Shown: one piece after another, positions 29,500-42,309 of the stretch
How positions within the stretch are numbered: position 1 is the stretch's first letter
Layout of the letters: every line of letters starts with the position of its first letter
Source of the DNA: Chaetoderma sp. LZ-2023a
Taxonomy: Eukaryota; Mollusca; Caudofoveata; Chaetodermatida; Chaetodermatidae
NCBI GenBank assembly: GCA_034401795.1
Contig: CM067367.1
Span: 53,526,269 to 53,590,268, forward strand
Length of the DNA: 64,000 nt
Direction: 5' to 3'
Translations under genes and position numbers: made by a program
Notes under the pieces: generated by a model
The model's input: the letters and a program-made list of their open reading frames with translations, nothing else
What the model was told of the DNA's origin: nothing
Database searches by the model: none

Positions 29500-30595
29500 T
29501 TAAAAATTGTCAAAAGCAGCTGAAGATTGAACTTGATCTGTAACTTCTCATAACATAGCAACAAACCAAGTCTCAGTTATATATGGTGAAGGAGAAGGAG
29601 TCTTGAAAGCTGATATGTTTGTATTTCATAAGTCGAAAGGGGACATAACTCCATTAAAAGAATGACACAAACGCCTGAAACCCGAACTTGGTCTGTAATT
29701 TCTCATAATAAAGTAATGTACCAGTTCTCAGTTGAATATCTTGAAAGACTGCGAGAAAAAGGGCAGAAAACTAATATTTTTCGTATTTCATAGGTCAAAA
29801 GGGGGGCATAACTCCATCAAAAATTTACGCATACGCCTGAAACTCGAACTTGGTCTGTAACTTCTCATAACAAAGCAGTGTAGCAATTCTCAGTATAACA
29901 TCTTGAAAGACTGCGAAAAAAAGTGCAGAAAGGTAATATTTCTCATATTGCATTACTCCATGAAAGAGACGAAAATGTCTGAAACTCGAACTTGCTCTGT
30001 AACTCTTTACACTAAAGCGATGCACCGATTTTCGCTTAAATATCTTGAAGGCGTGCGAAAAAAAGTGCGGAAAGCTGATATTTTTGGTATTTCTTAAGTT
30101 GAAAGGGGCATAACTCCATCAAAAATTTACGCATATGCCTGAAACTCCAACTTGGTCTGTAACTTCTCATAACAATGCAATCTAGCAGTTCTCAACTGTA
30201 TAGTATCTTGAAAGTGCAGAAAACTAATATATTTTGTATTTCATAAGTCGAAAGGGGGCATAACTCCATGAAAAATTTATGAAAATGTCTGAAACTCGAA
30301 CTTGCTCAGTAAGTCCATATACTAAAGCGATGCACCGATTTTCGCTTAAATATCTTGAATGAGTGCGAAAAAGTGCGGCAAGCTGATATTTTTCGTATTT
30401 CTTAACTCGAAAGGGGGCATAACTCCATCAAAGATTGGCGTATACGAAGCAAAGCAATAAACCAATTCTCAGTTGAATACCTTGAAGGACTGTGAAAAAA
30501 AGTGCGGAAAACCCACTGCGACAGACGGACAGACAGATGGAAAGGCGGAGTGCAAACCTATGGTCCCCCCAGTTTTACCGGTAGGGGACTAATAA
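29500..30595. repeat. Tandem array, ~155-bp unit, about six copies
   Basis: Units share AAGTCGAAAGGGGGCATAAC (near 29634, 29793, 30097, 30246, 30405, with a degraded one near 29944), CTGAAACTCGAACTTGGTCTG and CTCAGTTGAATATCTTGAAAG. The array ends in ACGGACAGACAGATGG and a TTACCGGTAGGGGACTAATA tail, a style I associate with marine invertebrate, notably molluscan, repeats. Lies in ADCK5 intron 2. Confidence 0.82.
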
Positions 30596-31411
30596 TAAAG
30601 GTATCCAGGTGTTATGTTCAAAGTTTTCGCAGAATTATGCATCCATTTCTTTCCCAGAAACAGATAAGCCTCATTTTGATTTCTTTATTCTGATTGGATT
30701 ATTCCTGGGATATCCCGGTCGCATTCCAATCTAATGACATCACTATTAACCTATGTAATAATGCGGTCACAATCGACTTGTATAGCGCAGCGCTGATGAC
30801 CCGTATAGAATTACAATGAACTTACAACGACAAACTTTATTTCATGTATAAGCATGAATTGATTTTGAATAGACCTCTGATGTATGCTCAATAAGGCACC
30901 CACTATGTTAATCCTGGGGATTAGTACCGATAGGCCTATACTCAAACAACAGATGTGCCTATAGAAATAGCGTTGATCACTTAACAGTCAATGATTAACC
31001 ATATTCCTTCTAAATGTGTTAGGCCCTATGGTAATTTATATTAAAGGTAACAAATGAATACTTCAGATAATAGCAGCTGATTATTTGGAAAATAAAGCAA
31101 ATTGTTTCACAAATACTCAGCATAAATTTGACAACTATTTATTATGTTGTAATAAGAGGCCTCGCTTCTAATATACAGCATGAAATATGTCATATTCACA
31201 CCTTTCCTATCATCAGACCACTATGCTAGGATTGACGACGGTATATTCGCTTATAAAAGCGATAGATTTCATAAGCTAATCTATCCTTCATTTGGTGTTA
31301 ATCAAGTTATTACGCGATGCTTCGATCTTCATTAATCCAAGTATTTTATACAGTCAGTCAGTTAGTTCTCAATATTAGCCTATATCAGTATTATAGTTAG
31401 TTAATTTAGCA

Positions 31412-33240
31412 ATGGATCTGATTCAGAAGCCAAAATGTACTTCAGCTATCTGGACTCACTTTGGCTTTGAGGCTGCTAGTGATGCTAGCATCTTAGACGA
31501 GACCAAGCCTATCCGTAACCTGCGTCTGAAATCTTTGAAAGTTAAGTTAGGCAACACATTAAATCTAATGTCGCATTTGAAGTACCATCATGCGCCTGAA
31601 CATACTACGTTATCACAGGCATCACCATCGCATTCAACGCCTCAGAAACGTAAGCGAGATTCAGAAGAAGCTGGTTCGTCGTCAAACCAGCAGTCAATAT
31701 CGTCTGCATTCATTAACATGCAGCCTTATTCAAACACATCTATGAAATCTAAGTCATTAACAGACTCTGTAGCACGATTCATCATCAAGGAATCTATGCC
31801 TATATACGTCGTCGAGAGGAAAGGATTCGCCGATATGCTCTCTGCGTTCGATCATCGGCATTGCCTTTTTAGAAAGCAGATGACACCCACTATCATCCCC
31901 AAGCTGTGTGCAGTCGGAATTAGAATATAGAATATTTCTCGGCCACAAAAGACTTGTGGTTGGCCCATGAGATGACACCATATCTGGGATTCACTGTTCA
32001 TTATATTGACTCTAATTGGACACTGTGTAGCCGAAATCTACAGACGCTTTACTTCCCAGAGGATAACACAGGTGAGAATATATCTGAAGTATTGAGATCC
32101 ACTCTTGAGACTTGGGGTGTGTTAGAGACTAAATTAACTGCTATGACAACTGACAAAGGGTCAAATGTTGTCAAAGCCTTAGATCTGTTGAAATGGAAAT
32201 GGTTATCTTGTTTTGGACGTAACTTGCATTTGAACGTCAATGCTAGCTTTAGCAATGATAAACGTGTGTCGCGAGCGCTAGGTCTATGCAAAACCGTTAC
32301 TAGTAGCTTTCATCACGGCTAGAAAAAACAATGCGAGCTATGTAAAGCACAAGTAGACCAGAATTTAGCTAACCATAGCCTGCTAATTATCTGTGAGACA
32401 AGGTGGGGGTCCAAATACGCTATGGTTGAGCGGATAGTTGAACAGGAACCAGCCATCCATAAAGTGGTAAGCCAAGATTGTAAATCAACACACCTACTAC
32501 CATCGTGGCAGGACGTTCAAGTCATGGAAGCCTTTTGTTATGCTTTAGAGTCAGTTTCCTCATTTACTGACATGATGTGCGCTGAAAATTACATCAGCAG
32601 TCTATCCATTTCTACGTAAACCCGAGACACAAATTTCAGATCCATCTAATGACGAGCATAGCTTAACCACAGACATTAAGGACAAGATTAAGGTAGATCT
32701 CTTGTGAGGTTATTCCAACGACGACACCCAGAAACTCATCAAACTGGCATCATTCTTGGTCCCGCGATTTAAGAAAGACTATCTCGACGACGAGGATTAT
32801 AAATTAGTTTGTGAAGAACTTCAGAAAGAATCAGACCGGCTGTCACCCGCGACCACTGATCAGTGTGATAAATCAGATAACAGTAATGCTTCTCAGTCGG
32901 TTTCAGTAGCAGATCCACCAGCTAAGAAACGAATGACAGCTACGTCATTGTTTGCCAAGCCGCAGACCAACCAGAGCCAATCATCGCAAGAGTCGAGTGC
33001 GTCCATAAAACAAGAACTATTGTGTTATACGGCATCACCATCAATTGATATTACCATTGACCCTGGTGGAAACCCAATCAGTCGCAATTTCCATGTATTG
33101 CCAAGTTGGCTAAGAAATGTGTTTGTGTGTGTGCGTGCGCAACAAGCGTCCCCTCAGAAAGACTTTAGCAAGTCGGGCGCTATCGTTACTCCACATCCTG
33201 CTTGTCTAAAACCAGAACGAGTAAACATGCTCACATTGTA
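31412..33240 (+). pseudogene. Decayed hAT-family (BED-finger) transposase
   Basis: Frames in order: 31412-31930 holds a ruined BED zinc finger (SAIWTHFGFEAASD and LMSHLKYHH remain, the CxxC pair is lost); 31954-32322 holds HEMTPYLGFTVHYID, YFPEDNTGENI, TTDKGSNVVKAL and FGRNLHLNVN of the catalytic RNase H-like fold; 32422-32619 continues (ETRWGSKYAMVERIVEQEPA); 32756-33241 ends with GAIVTPHPACLKPERVNMLT, the hAT dimerisation-domain tail. Stops at about 31928, 32320, 32617 and 32704 disable it. Terminal repeats and an 8-bp duplication were not found. It sits in ADCK5 intron 2, antisense to that gene. Confidence 0.92.
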
Positions 33241-33279
33241 ATGTATAAGTCTAGCTAGTAGTGGTCTTGAGAAATACCG

Positions 33280-33405
33280 ATTTGCAGACCAGGAGAATAC
33301 TATATTTGAAAATCTACTACTGAAATTACTGGCTCAATATTCAATAATCGAGCCAGTCATTCCAGTAGTAAATTTTCAAAGAGAGTTTTATCTTGGTCTG
33401 CAAAT
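33280..33405. mobile_element. Palindromic MITE, copy 1
   Basis: Arms of about 58 bp: ATTTGCAGACCAGGAGAATA at the left and its partner ATCTTGGTCTGCAAAT at the right, meeting near TTACTGGCTCAAT / GAGCCAGTCATTCCAGTA. The whole unit can fold as one hairpin. Other members are at 33484, 39440 and 43903. Confidence 0.85.
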
Positions 33406-33483
33406 CGATATTTTTGCGGAAAGAATTTAGATTATGTGTTAAAGGGTTAATGTTAAATATTGTCTTGAGGGTTGAGAAATATC

Positions 33484-33603
33484 CATTTGCAGACCAAGAG
33501 AATACTATCTTTGAAAATTTACCAATGAAATGACTGGTTCAATCATCGAGCCAGTCATTCCAGTGGTAAATTTTCAAAAATAGTCTTCTCTTGGTCTGCA
33601 AAT
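33484..33603. mobile_element. Palindromic MITE, copy 2
   Basis: CCATTTGCAGACCAAGAGAA ... TTCTCTTGGTCTGCAAATG with the centre GACTGGTTCAATCATCGAGC. It lies about 80 bp from copy 1 in the same orientation. Confidence 0.85.
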
Positions 33604-35711
33604 GACCATTATGTATGCGAATAAGGGAATTTGTGCGCTCATTGCTCAATAATGTCATAGTGTTCCTGTCAGTGCTCGTTTCAGTGCTTATCTAAGTTAT
33701 CATTCTATTCTTGTAATAAATAAGATTAAAATAAACTCAGTTGAAAATCCAGGTGATAGTTTGTTGTTGTTTTGTACAGTCGGCATTCTGGAATTAGATA
33801 AACATTTTGCGCTAGTTCTGTCAAAAATAACAAGACCTCCGTATTACGGCACCTATCTGTCAATCAGAGTCTTCGACCAATCAGATTCAACCGTCGGGAT
33901 TTCCCTGCGCACAACTCTCAGAATCTAGTACTGCAATGCGCATCTTCCTTTGCAAATGGCTGAATGTATATTTCGTGGCGAGAATCGATGAGGGTGTCAA
34001 ATTTACTTAAGAAAGTGGTTTAACGGAAAGTTTAAACTTTATTCATATGTATATATATGCTATTATATTTATGTACTTTATACATATTTCTTCGAGATAG
34101 GTCATCGTGAGGAACAACTGTTCATGGCATTGCTCTTGAGGATGACTTACCACGAAGAAACATGTATATAGTACAAAAATATGTGTATTGTGACTCAGAG
34201 TTATAATCTATTACAGCATAAATCTAATGAAAACTCATGCTTCCCTTACTCACAACTCACCACCCACCCTATGACGTTATCATGATGATATACCGAGTTA
34301 CCGCAGTATATTTTACTGTTATCGTTATCGTCACAAGTAAGGCAAAACCGCCCAGGTCTACTGTTGAATATTTTGAAACTAATCTGATTGAGCGCTGTTG
34401 GTGCCTATGGCAGCAACAACGACCAGTAAAATTAGTTTTATTTCACGTTATTGAATTAGATTGACGGACTATTAATCGTTTATAACAGACTTAATCACGT
34501 CATTCATGACATAATTGACTATGACTTCATCCTAATTGTGACGTAGTTGATCACGATGTCATATGATTGATCGATAGTCTGGATTCATCCATTCAATAGG
34601 TTACTACCAAGTTTCAAACTGATCCAACAAACAGTAGCAGAGGTATCATCCGATAACTAATTTTCAACATGGCCACCAGTTCCTGGCAGTCATATTTGAT
34701 TTCGTGTCAGCAACAATTTCAATAAGTTTCTTCCTCAAACGTAATCCAATAAACATAAGGGCTAGAATTCAACAAGGTGATTTAAATCTCGGTATAGCCT
34801 AAACCTGTTAATAAATCACTATTTAAACTGGAGATTTATTACCAGGTTTAAACTTAAACTGGGTCCGTATTCGGATAGTGAGTTTAAACCCTGTAACAGC
34901 TAGACCCATATTAAACCAGGTTTATATCCTCTTAACCCTTTAATTGGCAAGCCGGCCAGAACTGGCCTCTGCAGTAGTCTTGAGGAATGTCCTTCTGCAG
35001 GTAAATAGAAAAGTATTTTTGAAAATTTACCTCCTTATTGAATTCCACCCATGAAGTTTCCAAATGATTCCACAAATGGTAGGAGAATTATCATATATAA
35101 ACCAATGGCTGATGGTGGTAAGATTGGATTTGAAATTATTGATGATATTGATGTTTGTTCATCAGAACTAGTGCAATGCACGTACGTGAAGTTTCAAACT
35201 GACAAATCTTAGTGGAGTTATTATCCGGCAACCGCTCCACCACCACCTTATATTATATTTAATAGAATACCAATTTCGTTTGCCAAGTATAAAGCTACTC
35301 TTACCTTGGCTTCCAAATATACATTCACTTAGGACAAATTGTATTTTTAACACGTTAATGTTTCAGGATGACAGATCATTGACATAGTACATTCAATGTG
35401 TGTCTGGGCTGTACAATTTTTGTACTTTTGCAATCAGATGTTAAGTCAATATCAGAACAACTTGACCTTTGACATAGTGACCTCAACGTCACTATGATGG
35501 GCACCCCACCACCACCACCTCACCCCACCACCATTTGTTGTAGGTAACTAGGTATCCATGCTTAGTTCGAGCAGCAACAAATCCTGACATATATGCAAAG
35601 ATGACTGGCTAAATGCACAAATTTCACGCTAAGACCAAACAATGACCATTCAATTTCAATCAAGCAGGACAGATTAATTGCTATGATAGCTCCAACGGTT
35701 AATACACCTAC
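33604..35711. other. ADCK5 intron 2, remaining sequence
   Basis: No exon or gene seen. AT-rich; includes a half-copy of the palindromic MITE family near 34961-35035 and blocks containing GACGTCA-like and TTATCGTTATCGT motifs that recur elsewhere in the window. Confidence 0.5.
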
Positions 35712-35976
35712 CTCATCTGGTCCTCTGATGAGTGCACAGTCTTGCAGAGCAACTAATGTGTCAATATACTCCCGTGGTAATAAATGATTCATGGCATTCA
35801 GGCCCTGACCAAGCTTAATGTACAAGCCTCCATTCAGAAGACAGCCCTGAAGCAGCCTATCAGCAGCTCTTTGATGGCAGCCACTAGACATGGATGAATA
35901 CTCGTCACTGGATTCATCCACTCCCCACAGTGTCCACTTATAATCCACAGATATCACCAAGCCTATTAGTAATGAT
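35712..35976 (-). CDS. ADCK5 exon 2
   Basis: Encodes SLLIGLVISVDYKWTLWGVD, CHQRAADRLL, NGGLYIKLGQGLNAMNHLLP and ALIRGPDE. GLYIKLGQ is the KxGQ motif that defines the UbiB N-terminal extension and inhibits ordinary protein-kinase activity. The acceptor TTTTGAG|A completes an Arg codon split with exon 1 (phase 2), and the donor GATGAG|GTAGGT is phase 0. Together with exon 3 this distinguishes ADCK5 from ADCK1 by the CHQRAAD and NHLLPxEY signatures. Confidence 0.95.
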
Positions 35977-36300
35977 CTCAAAACAAGACAAGAGTTACTC
36001 AGTAAACTTATTACTCCCTAATATCTACTTTTTCCTGTGTCCACATCACATGTGGAAGAGCCTCTTTGATAAAGAGGGGGTGGAGGTGCATACAGATACA
36101 GTACAGTTTAGAAATAACTAAGATGTTTCATTAACAAAATAAAACGTACTGTTGAATATTGTGATTATAATGGACCTTTCCATTTTTAGCTATGTCACGC
36201 CCATCTCTAGCTAAGCTCCACCCACACCTCGCTTGTATTAGGATCGATCGATCTCTGAACTCCCTGACCATCAATTTCCAGAAAACTATACAGGTAAGCT

Positions 36301-36370
36301 GTTGGATATTTTGAAACTAATTTGACTGGGTGCTAAAGCGCCCAGTCAAATTAGTTTCAAAATATTCAAC
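36301..36370. repeat. Near-perfect 33-bp inverted repeat
   Basis: GTTGGATATTTTGAAACTAA...GGGTGC and GCGCCCAGTC...AATATTCAAC flank a 4-base loop (TAAA). It would form a strong hairpin in DNA or in the ADCK5 intron 1 transcript. Confidence 0.9.
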
Positions 36371-36995
36371 AGCATCTTTATTAAAGAGTAGAGACATACA
36401 ATTCTTACAATGTGTCGGACCATTAAGAGTTAAAGACAGGCCTAATAGAATTATGACGTAATGATTATGACGTCATCCCACACGCTGCTTAGCTTAGCAT
36501 GACGTCATATGACATCAAATCATCGATGGATACTCTGGAAAGGTGAATTGGATTGGAAGACATTTCTTCCTATATGGCCACTTAAACAGTTTGACGACAG
36601 TAATCTATTAGTACATTGTAGCTTGATCATAACTTGTTATTAATAAGCTTTGATGTCATGTGCATACCGTACCAATTATAAGGAATATCTTTTATCTGGA
36701 TCTACATTCATGACATCATGCACTATCACTTAGTTAGTTATCGAGCCAGTTATTAATGGCAAATTTTTTACAAATACTATGCTCTTGACATACAATTGGA
36801 CAAGCCTCAAGACCATAATTTGATCCGACCCGCCTCCAGCTTATTTTATCGGGTCATGACGAAATATCAGTAGATACAGCTCTGGATGAGCAAACGTGAG
36901 CGCGCATGCACACATGCACAGACAGACTTGAATGCAATATTATCTTCCCTTTACGGGGTGAGGATACATGTAATAATAATAATCTATCTATTTAC

Positions 36996-37267
36996 CTTAA
37001 AAACCTGCCCAATCCACCGAAAAGCAGACGCAGTCGTCTCCTTTCTATCGGTGTCATTACATAAATAGAAACTCCTAACAAGAGGACACTTCCTCGTATT
37101 GCATATCGCTTCCATCGTGATCTGTTAGTATTTTTAGTCGCTAAGCGCACAGAGGACAAAGTCTGACGACATCTTACACTCATAACATGATGTGATGACG
37201 GACTTGTTATTCTACTGCATGCATTTCTGCACAGGAATGTGAAGGAATAAGCCGCTCTGTGACACAT
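36996..37267 (-). CDS. ADCK5 exon 1 (aarF domain-containing kinase 5)
   Basis: ADCK5 is a UbiB/ABC1-family atypical kinase-like protein, thought to be mitochondrial and linked by family to coenzyme Q or lipid homeostasis. This exon starts at MCHRAAYSFTFLC (a second Met at MSVRCRQTLSS is possible) and is rich in Arg, Ser and Thr without acidic residues for about 50 residues, as in a mitochondrial presequence. A hydrophobic segment IRGSVLLLGVSIYVM follows, then the family signature RRRLRLLFGGLGRF. The donor TTTTAAG|GTAAAT is phase 2 and matches exon 2. Five exons give 308 codons, about half the roughly 580 residues I recall for vertebrate ADCK5; the catalytic half is missing from the window. 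Confidence 0.9.
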
Positions 37268-38189
37268 TGGTAATAGTCTTTAGGTAAGCTGATAATTAAT
37301 GTGAGAATAACAGCTTTGACTGGTAAAATCTGGCTTCTCATCATTGTCACACTGGACTCTGAAATAAATTAAATAAGAAAGACAATCAGAGATTGATGAA
37401 ATCTATGCCACCACCAACCATTGCGAAAATGATCAATGTAGCATGAATATTGTCTAACAGTGAAGTGTCAAAAGAAATTAACACACCTGTTCATGCTTCT
37501 TTATATGCAAGTATGTGATGCACTGATAACATTCACTAAGCCATAAAGCCAAAGGGCATATTACTACAATTCAAAATAATCACAATTTCCTTAAAATTTG
37601 GGTGACTGTTACCTTGAGTTTTTGACCGCAAAATTTATAGGCTTCTTCGGCCTCTGAGGTTTGCTAAGATCCCTGCAGACCATGATCTTTGACAGACCTT
37701 TCAACATGTTCAACCGCAAAATTAATAGGATTCTTGGGACCCCAAGGGCAACACACACCCCAACTTTTGAGAAGATCCCTTTGGTATGTTTAGTAGAAAT
37801 TGAGTTAGTGTAGGGAAATGCAACCCTTTTTCATTAATTGGGTCTTTATGAATTTGACCTTTGAGATTTTAACAACAAAATTAATACAAACCCCAAGTGC
37901 AACATCCAGGTCAAGTTTGGTGATGATCCCTTTAGTAGAGCTTGAGTTATTGCATAGAAATGATGGTGTGGACAGATTAACAAACATGGCATCAGTGTCA
38001 CACAGACAGGAAAATATTGGTGGGGGCTCTGAATGTCCTGGAGCTGCTTCTAGTGGTTGAGGTACGTTTAACTGTATGACCATTCTTAGCAAGAGGCCCA
38101 AGTGCCTGTGGCGCTCACCTGGACCATTGGCATTTAAACCATTTACAATTAAATAGACATGATGGATGATTTTCGGAAAATCCAAGACG
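37268..38189. other. Upstream of ADCK5; diverged direct repeats
   Basis: No gene seen. Would contain the ADCK5 promoter, but no TATA or initiator motif stands out. Segments with CAAAATTAATAGG and GATCCCTTTAGTAGA recur near 37629, 37718 and 37877. Confidence 0.5.
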
Positions 38190-38920
38190 ACCACCAAAAA
38201 ATTTCCCAATCAAGACTCGTTTAATATGTTGAAACCTACCATCATAGGATCGTTCCACCCAAGTTTTGTTGAAATCGGGTTATTGATTGAAGGAAGGAGT
38301 ACATTTTTTTAATGGTTCAGGAAAACTTTCAGAAAATCAGAGATTTCTGCCCAAAACATTAACCTATTGAAATTCCAAATATATTTTCTAGAGCTTATGA
38401 CAATAGGATCCTTCCAGCCAAAATTGGTTGAAATTGCCCAAGCGATTAATGGGGAGTAGCATTTTATATGAATTCCCATTTATCGGAAAACCCAAGGTGG
38501 CTACCATCAAAATCAAGCCGTCAAAATTCTGTATACACGTTCTGAAGCGTACTGGCCTAGGGTTCTTCCAGCTGAGTTTGGTTGAAATCGGCCAAGCGGT
38601 TAACCCTTAGCACACTGATGTCAATATTCTATCTTGTACGGTGTCAATAGCAAAGAAACTAGTGTACATTTTTTAAATTTTGGTGGAATATGTTGCTGTC
38701 TACGACAGCATCATCTTCCACCAAATTTGTTGAAAAATAAACACCAGTTCATCTTTTAACACTTTAATTTGATTTCCCAAAATATTCAGAAAATTCAAAA
38801 TGGCCACCGGAAAAAGCGACCAATCAAAATTTTATATGCAACTTCTAAAGCCTACCGCCCTAGGCTTATTCCAGCCAGTCTGGTTGAAATCGCCCAAATA
38901 GTTAATGAGTAGACGATTTC
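38190..38920. repeat. Diverged tandem array, four units of ~160-300 bp
   Basis: A block with CCTAGGnTTnTTCCAGCC then GGTTGAAATCGGCCAAGCGG recurs near 38250, 38405, 38565 and 38865. Copies are about 70-80% alike by eye. Confidence 0.7.
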
Positions 38921-39257
38921 CAGCCATTTTTTTTTGGAAAATTCAAGATGGCCACTGAATAAATTGAGCAATCAAAATTCTATATAAACCCTTCCAGAAA
39001 AAGCACATTCTTTTAAATATTCTGAAAATAATCTGACTGGAAGCCATTGCTTTCAAGGTGGTGGTGGGTGGGTGGGCGGGGGAGGATTGCTCAACTAGGT
39101 AAGCCACAACAATCTAAGATATTCAATTCTTTGTTTTTGTAGTGGGGTTTGTGGGTGGGGTGGGAGGAGGGTGTTAAGATATTTACAAACATTGGGTTAT
39201 TAATCACTAATTATTATAGTGGGTCTGGAATTTTGAAATATATGTTTGGAAAAAGTA

Positions 39258-39397
39258 TGGAATTTTATTGGGCCCAAGGTGTATGAACCCTGAAATTGTT
39301 GAAAGCTGAAAAGATGTTACCAATGTGTGGAATTTTATTGGGCCCAAGGTGTATGAACCCTGAAATTGTTGAAAGCTGAAAAGATGTTACCAATCTG
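39258..39397. repeat. 70-bp perfect-looking tandem duplication
   Basis: TGGAATTTTATTGGGCCCAA through GATGTTACCAATGTG is present twice head to tail with almost no differences, so it is recent (or an assembly duplication). Confidence 0.92.
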
Positions 39398-39439
39398 TGT
39401 TGTCATACAAATACTGATATTTTGGCAGAGAAAATGTAC

Positions 39440-39554
39440 ATTTGCAGACCAAGGGAGTATTGTTTTTGGAGACTTAACACTGAATGACTGGCTCTGTTAT
39501 CGAGCTTGTAAGTTGAGGGGTAAATTTTCCAAAATATTCTTCTTGGTCTGGAAA
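39440..39554. mobile_element. Palindromic MITE, copy 3
   Basis: CATTTGCAGACCAAGGGAGT ... TTCTTCTTGGTCTGGAAATG with the centre ATGACTGGCTCTGTTATCGA. The right arm is more eroded than in copies 1 and 2. Confidence 0.78.
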
Positions 39555-41465
39555 TGCAACGAATGAACGGACATAAAACAAAAACTCAATCTGTTTTTTG
39601 ACAAATTTATTTGAGAAATATTACAGTACTTATATCACAATGGATGAATCCACTTTTAGTTATTCCCCACCCATCTCTAGCTAAGCTCTGCTCCAAGCTT
39701 TGTCCCAGAATCTCAATTTCATGGTAACTATACAGCTAACTTGGTGAATACTTTGAAACAAACTTCCCCTCAAAACAATCAACAGAATGTTTATTAAATT
39801 GCAAAGACATACAATTAATACTTACTGACAGACTACTATGAGAGTTCGTATTGTCTGTCAATTATAATAGTGACTGGTGACATCAACCTATATGTGATGT
39901 AATTGATTATGAGATCAATAGCTGAGTAACAGATTGGATTCATCCATTAATATGAAATCTCAGTTCTACTTTGAAAATAATATCTGTCACTTAGAATAAG
40001 AATGACTGGTTTACAATAAATACTCCTTGAATGTACAGTATCATACTAAAAGTTTTCCTGAGTGACCAATACAATCAGATCCTGATAGCCATATAAGTAT
40101 TAATTACTACCCATATTTTTATGTATATATGGCTGGGGTTCCATATGATAATTAGGAAAAAAGATTAGCAATTTCTATGGCAACTGAGTTGTACCATGGT
40201 GTGATTGTTCATGAATTCAAGGAAAGTTTGTAGTATCAGGTATGATCTGTCTGTTGTTTGTCAATATGGACATAAAATCAGAATCATGAGAGTGAAATGT
40301 GCTCAGGGCAACATCTGAAATATACAATTTTATATATAATAAGTACTTAAGACAATGTATTTATCCAGTGTATAACATGGAAATGAAAAACCCTCATTGT
40401 AATGGATTCCCGTTGAGCTTTCTATACAGGAATCCAAAAGTGGATTCCCATGGATTCCTGCTGAGCAAACCTACGAGAATCCGAATTGATTCTGGTGAAA
40501 TTTAGCGAATTTCGATCCTTGCACATCATCATCAAGAAAACATCATGTTTCATTAATCGACCATGAGGTGAATTCACATGCAGTGGATGCCATTTGACCA
40601 GATAATGATTTTTTATGAAACCATGTTTTTTAAACATATTTTATCTGTAAATTAGGTAATTGGTGGATAAGTCCATGCAGTAATCAATATGCTAATGATA
40701 ATTCAGCAACATGCACTTTAAATTCATTATTAACTTAATACACAGATGAAATATGTTTAGATAAAGCAGGTTTGGATAAAAAATGGCATAACTATTTTGC
40801 GCAACCCATTGGTTACTTTACGCAAACTGATTTTGCGCAACCGAACAATTGGTTACGCAGACCTGAAAACATGGGACCCAAAAATGGGTCTCGCAAATAT
40901 TTGAAATTTTGAGGGCTGCTATATTGTCTGGTCTAAATAAATATTGACGTTATTTGGTGTTGATGGGGGGGGCCCTCATTATTTCACAGGAGACGATTTT
41001 GCATACTATACAGTGCTATGCTGTCTGCGCGGGTATCATTTGCCTTGGGAATCATTTAAGCTATGATTCCATTAAGTTGGATTAACGCGTATGTGTATCC
41101 AAATTTTCTTTCGCTACAATTACAAATAGATAGTATGATTCCATATGTGCGTATGTGCATACGAAAGCTGTCCATATCCGAATTCGATCGCTACATGTAG
41201 CGATTTCATTCGGATACCGACAGAATTCGGATGTGGGATTCCTTGTGAATTGCGTTATTATTGCGTCATTCATAGACGGTCCCCAAATCGAGATGCTATT
41301 ATTTTGTACATGTGTTCCAAAATAAAAGTTTCATTCATAATAAGTGCACTGGAATGTGAAAGAAAGGTTTGAAAATATTCATGCTTCTTTGATGCCAGCA
41401 ATCCAGACCATAAAGACGCCAATTACAAACAGGTCAGACACGTAGCCGGTGGTGGTGGCTGTGGG

Positions 41466-41466
<1 letters not shown>
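39555..41466. other. Intergenic, no gene recognised
   Basis: AT-rich sequence. Contains a related block of the TAGCTAAGC family (39655-39790) and an imperfect palindrome near 41176-41215 centred on CGCTACATGTAGCG. No supported gene. Confidence 0.5.
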
Positions 41467-41528
<62 letters not shown>

Positions 41529-41535
41529 ATAGTAG
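41467..41535. repeat. TAG microsatellite
   Basis: About 22 trinucleotide repeats of AGT/TAG. Confidence 0.95.
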
Positions 41536-41893
41536 ACCACTTGATTAGCCTAGAATTGAATAAAATGATATTTTCGGACACATCACTCATTCGGATACGC
41601 ATATCACACCGGACTACAACAATCCTTAAGTGTCACAGCGTGGTGCATTATTGCCAGATTGCTTTCATTTATTGTGAACGGCGCTCACTTTTTCAGTATG
41701 ACAATATATGTAAAGCTGCGAAATTGTTCGACTGTATTTATTTGATGGATTGTCATTTTCCTGCTTTCGAGAAATCTCCCGATTTTCTCAGTGACCATAA
41801 AATCAAAACACAGATTTGCAATGAACATTTGCAAGTAATCACTAAAAGAGCGTGATTAGGCAACTTGAAAAGGTGCAGTGCAATCTCTCCCCA

Positions 41894-42063
41894 GGGGGAG
41901 AGAAAGACGATAATGCCGTTTACTCATCATTGGCTTGAAAATTATATGCTGCATGACAACCTTTGGAAAAATTGTATTATTGACCCCACATTCCCCACCC
42001 CCACACTCATGGGGTCATACCAAAATTCCAAAAGTGTCACGGGCATTATCGTGTTTCTCCCCC
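41894..42063. mobile_element. 170-bp MITE-like element with GGGGGAGAAACACGATAATG ends
   Basis: The left end GGGGGAGAGAAAGACGATAA and the right end (read inverted) GGGGGAGAAACACGATAATG form ~24-bp inverted repeats around a short unique body (TACTCATCATTGGCTTGAAA). A diverged second copy of the left end and body lies at 45358-45600. Confidence 0.7.
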
Positions 42064-42309
42064 ATATGGTAAAGATACGGGGTAGAATGCTGATCGAATT
42101 TTTTTCATATGATTTATAGATACACATTTTTAATTATGTACATTTCATCATTATTTCCTTAAAATTGACGGGGGAGAAACACAATTAATATATCCATTCC
42201 TGACGAAAAGAAATTAAATTACGTTTTCGCAACATACAACATACATATAATTAAATTGAATTGATATTTTTAATTTTTCAGACGGGGGAGAAACACGATT
42301 AGTATATAT

